From: Acidobacteriota bacterium
GTDB lineage: Bacteria; Acidobacteriota; Vicinamibacteria; Vicinamibacterales; CAVVIG01
Length of the DNA stretch: 13,894 bases
Assembly (NCBI GenBank): GCA_003223775.1
Contig: QHWK01000218.1
Location: 1-13,894 of the forward strand
Direction of reading: 5' to 3'
A program made the translations under genes and the position numbers. Below, piece after piece: positions 13,259 to 13,894 of the stretch (positions are counted from its first letter, which is position 1; each line of letters starts with the position of its first letter). Under the pieces are notes generated by a model. That model did no database searches and had not been told where the DNA came from. It saw only the letters and a program-made list of their open reading frames with translations.

Positions 13259-13894
13259 GTGGCGGCGACGGCGATTCTCGAGCGGGGCGGGCTGACGATT
13301 GTCGACTACCGGTGCGCCGCGCGCCTGCGCGAGCGGCCCGTCGTCGAGCGGCACGCCGCGTACTCCCTCTCGTACGTCCGCAAGGGCAGCTTCGGCTACC
13401 GGTATCGCGGCGCCGCGTTCGAGCTCGTCGCCGGCTCCATTCTGCTCGGCGCCCCCGGCGACGAGTACACGTGCACGCACGATCACGTCTGCGGCGACGA
13501 GTGCCTGTCGATTCAGCTCGCGCCCGAGCTCGTCGACGCGCTCGGCGCGTCGCCCACGCTGTGGCGCGCGGGCGCGCTGCCGCCGCTGGCCGAGCTCGTC
13601 GTCGCCGCCGAGCGGACGCAGGCTGCGGTCGAGGGGCGCACCGACGCGGCCGCGGACGAGCTCGCGCTGACCTTCGCCGCGCGCTTCGCCGAGCGCGCGT
13701 CGGGCGCGAAGCGGGCGCCGTTCACCGCGCGCGCGCGCGATCGCCGGCGCGCGATCGAGGCGGCGCTGTGGCTCGACGATCACGTGCACGAGCCGATCGA
13801 TCTTCACGATGCCGCCGCGGCCGCGGGGTTGAGCGCCTTTCATTTCCTGCGGCTCTTCACCGCCGTCGTCGGCGCAACGCCGCATCAGTACCTG
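13259..13894 (+). CDS. AraC-family transcriptional regulator (3' truncated by window edge)
   Basis: At least 212 residues are visible; the frame runs off the right end. The start chosen is GTG 13259 (VAATAILERGGLTIVDYRC); an in-frame TAG at 13205 limits it, and TTG 13229 is the only other option. An N-terminal cupin-like sensor (about 12-90) contains a Cys/His cluster, TCTHDHVCGDEC at 71-82 (Cys72, His74, His76, Cys78, Cys82). The C-terminal AraC helix-turn-helix is recognisable from about 166 (AIEAALWLDDHVHEPIDL, AAAAAGLSAFHFLRLF, GATPHQYL); the second HTH is missing. No Shine-Dalgarno is seen before the GTG. TACACT at 13245-13250 could be a -10 giving a leaderless transcript. The divergent SRPBCC gene is a likely target, by position only. 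Confidence 0.88.
   Translation, partial: MAATAILERGGLTIVDYRCAARLRERPVVERHAAYSLSYVRKGSFGYRYRGAAFELVAGSILLGAPGDEYTCTHDHVCGDECLSIQLAPELVDALGASPTLWRAGALPPLAELVVAAERTQAAVEGRTDAAADELALTFAARFAERASGAKRAPFTARARDRRRAIEAALWLDDHVHEPIDLHDAAAAAGLSAFHFLRLFTAVVGATPHQYL

Noticed and set aside
1..13894. CRISPR array, tRNA, transposase, phage or defence genes
   Set aside because: No spaced direct repeats, cloverleaf-like segments or matching protein motifs were seen on either strand.

Overview
The window is GC-rich (third codon positions are almost all G or C), densely coding, and most likely a piece of an Acidobacteriota chromosome, plausibly class Vicinamibacteria. That placement is inferred from three things together: a VWFA protein of the acidobacterial type, a DUF1587/1595/1592/1588/1585 cytochrome next to a DUF1552 protein and a secreted ankyrin protein, and intergenic REP-like palindromes. 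No 16S or other marker gene is present. There are no tRNA, rRNA, CRISPR or transposase genes.

Layout. (1) 1-662 (+) is the C-terminal part of a sensor histidine kinase cut by the window edge. (2) 716-2885 (-) is a compact run of three genes, read from right to left: a secreted VWFA-domain protein, an M23 metallopeptidase-like protein whose start overlaps the VWFA stop, and a 111-residue unknown protein that overlaps the end of the peptidase frame. The peptidase ends abnormally just after its HxH motif. (3) 2886-3150 is a divergent regulatory region with a good sigma70-like promoter for the + strand and a long leader containing two stem-loops. (4) 3151-6858 (+) is an apparent operon: an exported TlpA-like thioredoxin with two duplicated beta-rich domains, a CatE-like extradiol dioxygenase/VOC protein (GTGA overlap), and an exported D-aminoacylase-like amidohydrolase (10 bp gap). 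(5) 7018-12743 (+) is a second unit with its own probable promoter: an exported two-CxxCH cytochrome of the DUF1592 family, a Tat-exported DUF1552 protein (11 bp gap), and a secreted ankyrin-repeat protein ending in CxxC. The last two are separated by a pair of REP-like palindromes. (6) 12767-13180 (-) is an SRPBCC (polyketide cyclase/START-like) protein, convergent with the ankyrin gene across a third palindrome. (7) 13259-13894 (+) is an AraC-family regulator, divergent from the SRPBCC gene and cut by the right edge.

The most system-like element is the cytochrome/DUF1552/ankyrin trio. All three products carry export signals, the first two are tightly spaced, and the cytochrome has two haem-binding motifs, so an extracytoplasmic redox or polymer-processing complex is a reasonable hypothesis. 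Its substrate is unknown. The upstream thioredoxin-like/dioxygenase/amidohydrolase operon is also largely exported or catabolic, but nothing in the sequence ties it directly to the trio.
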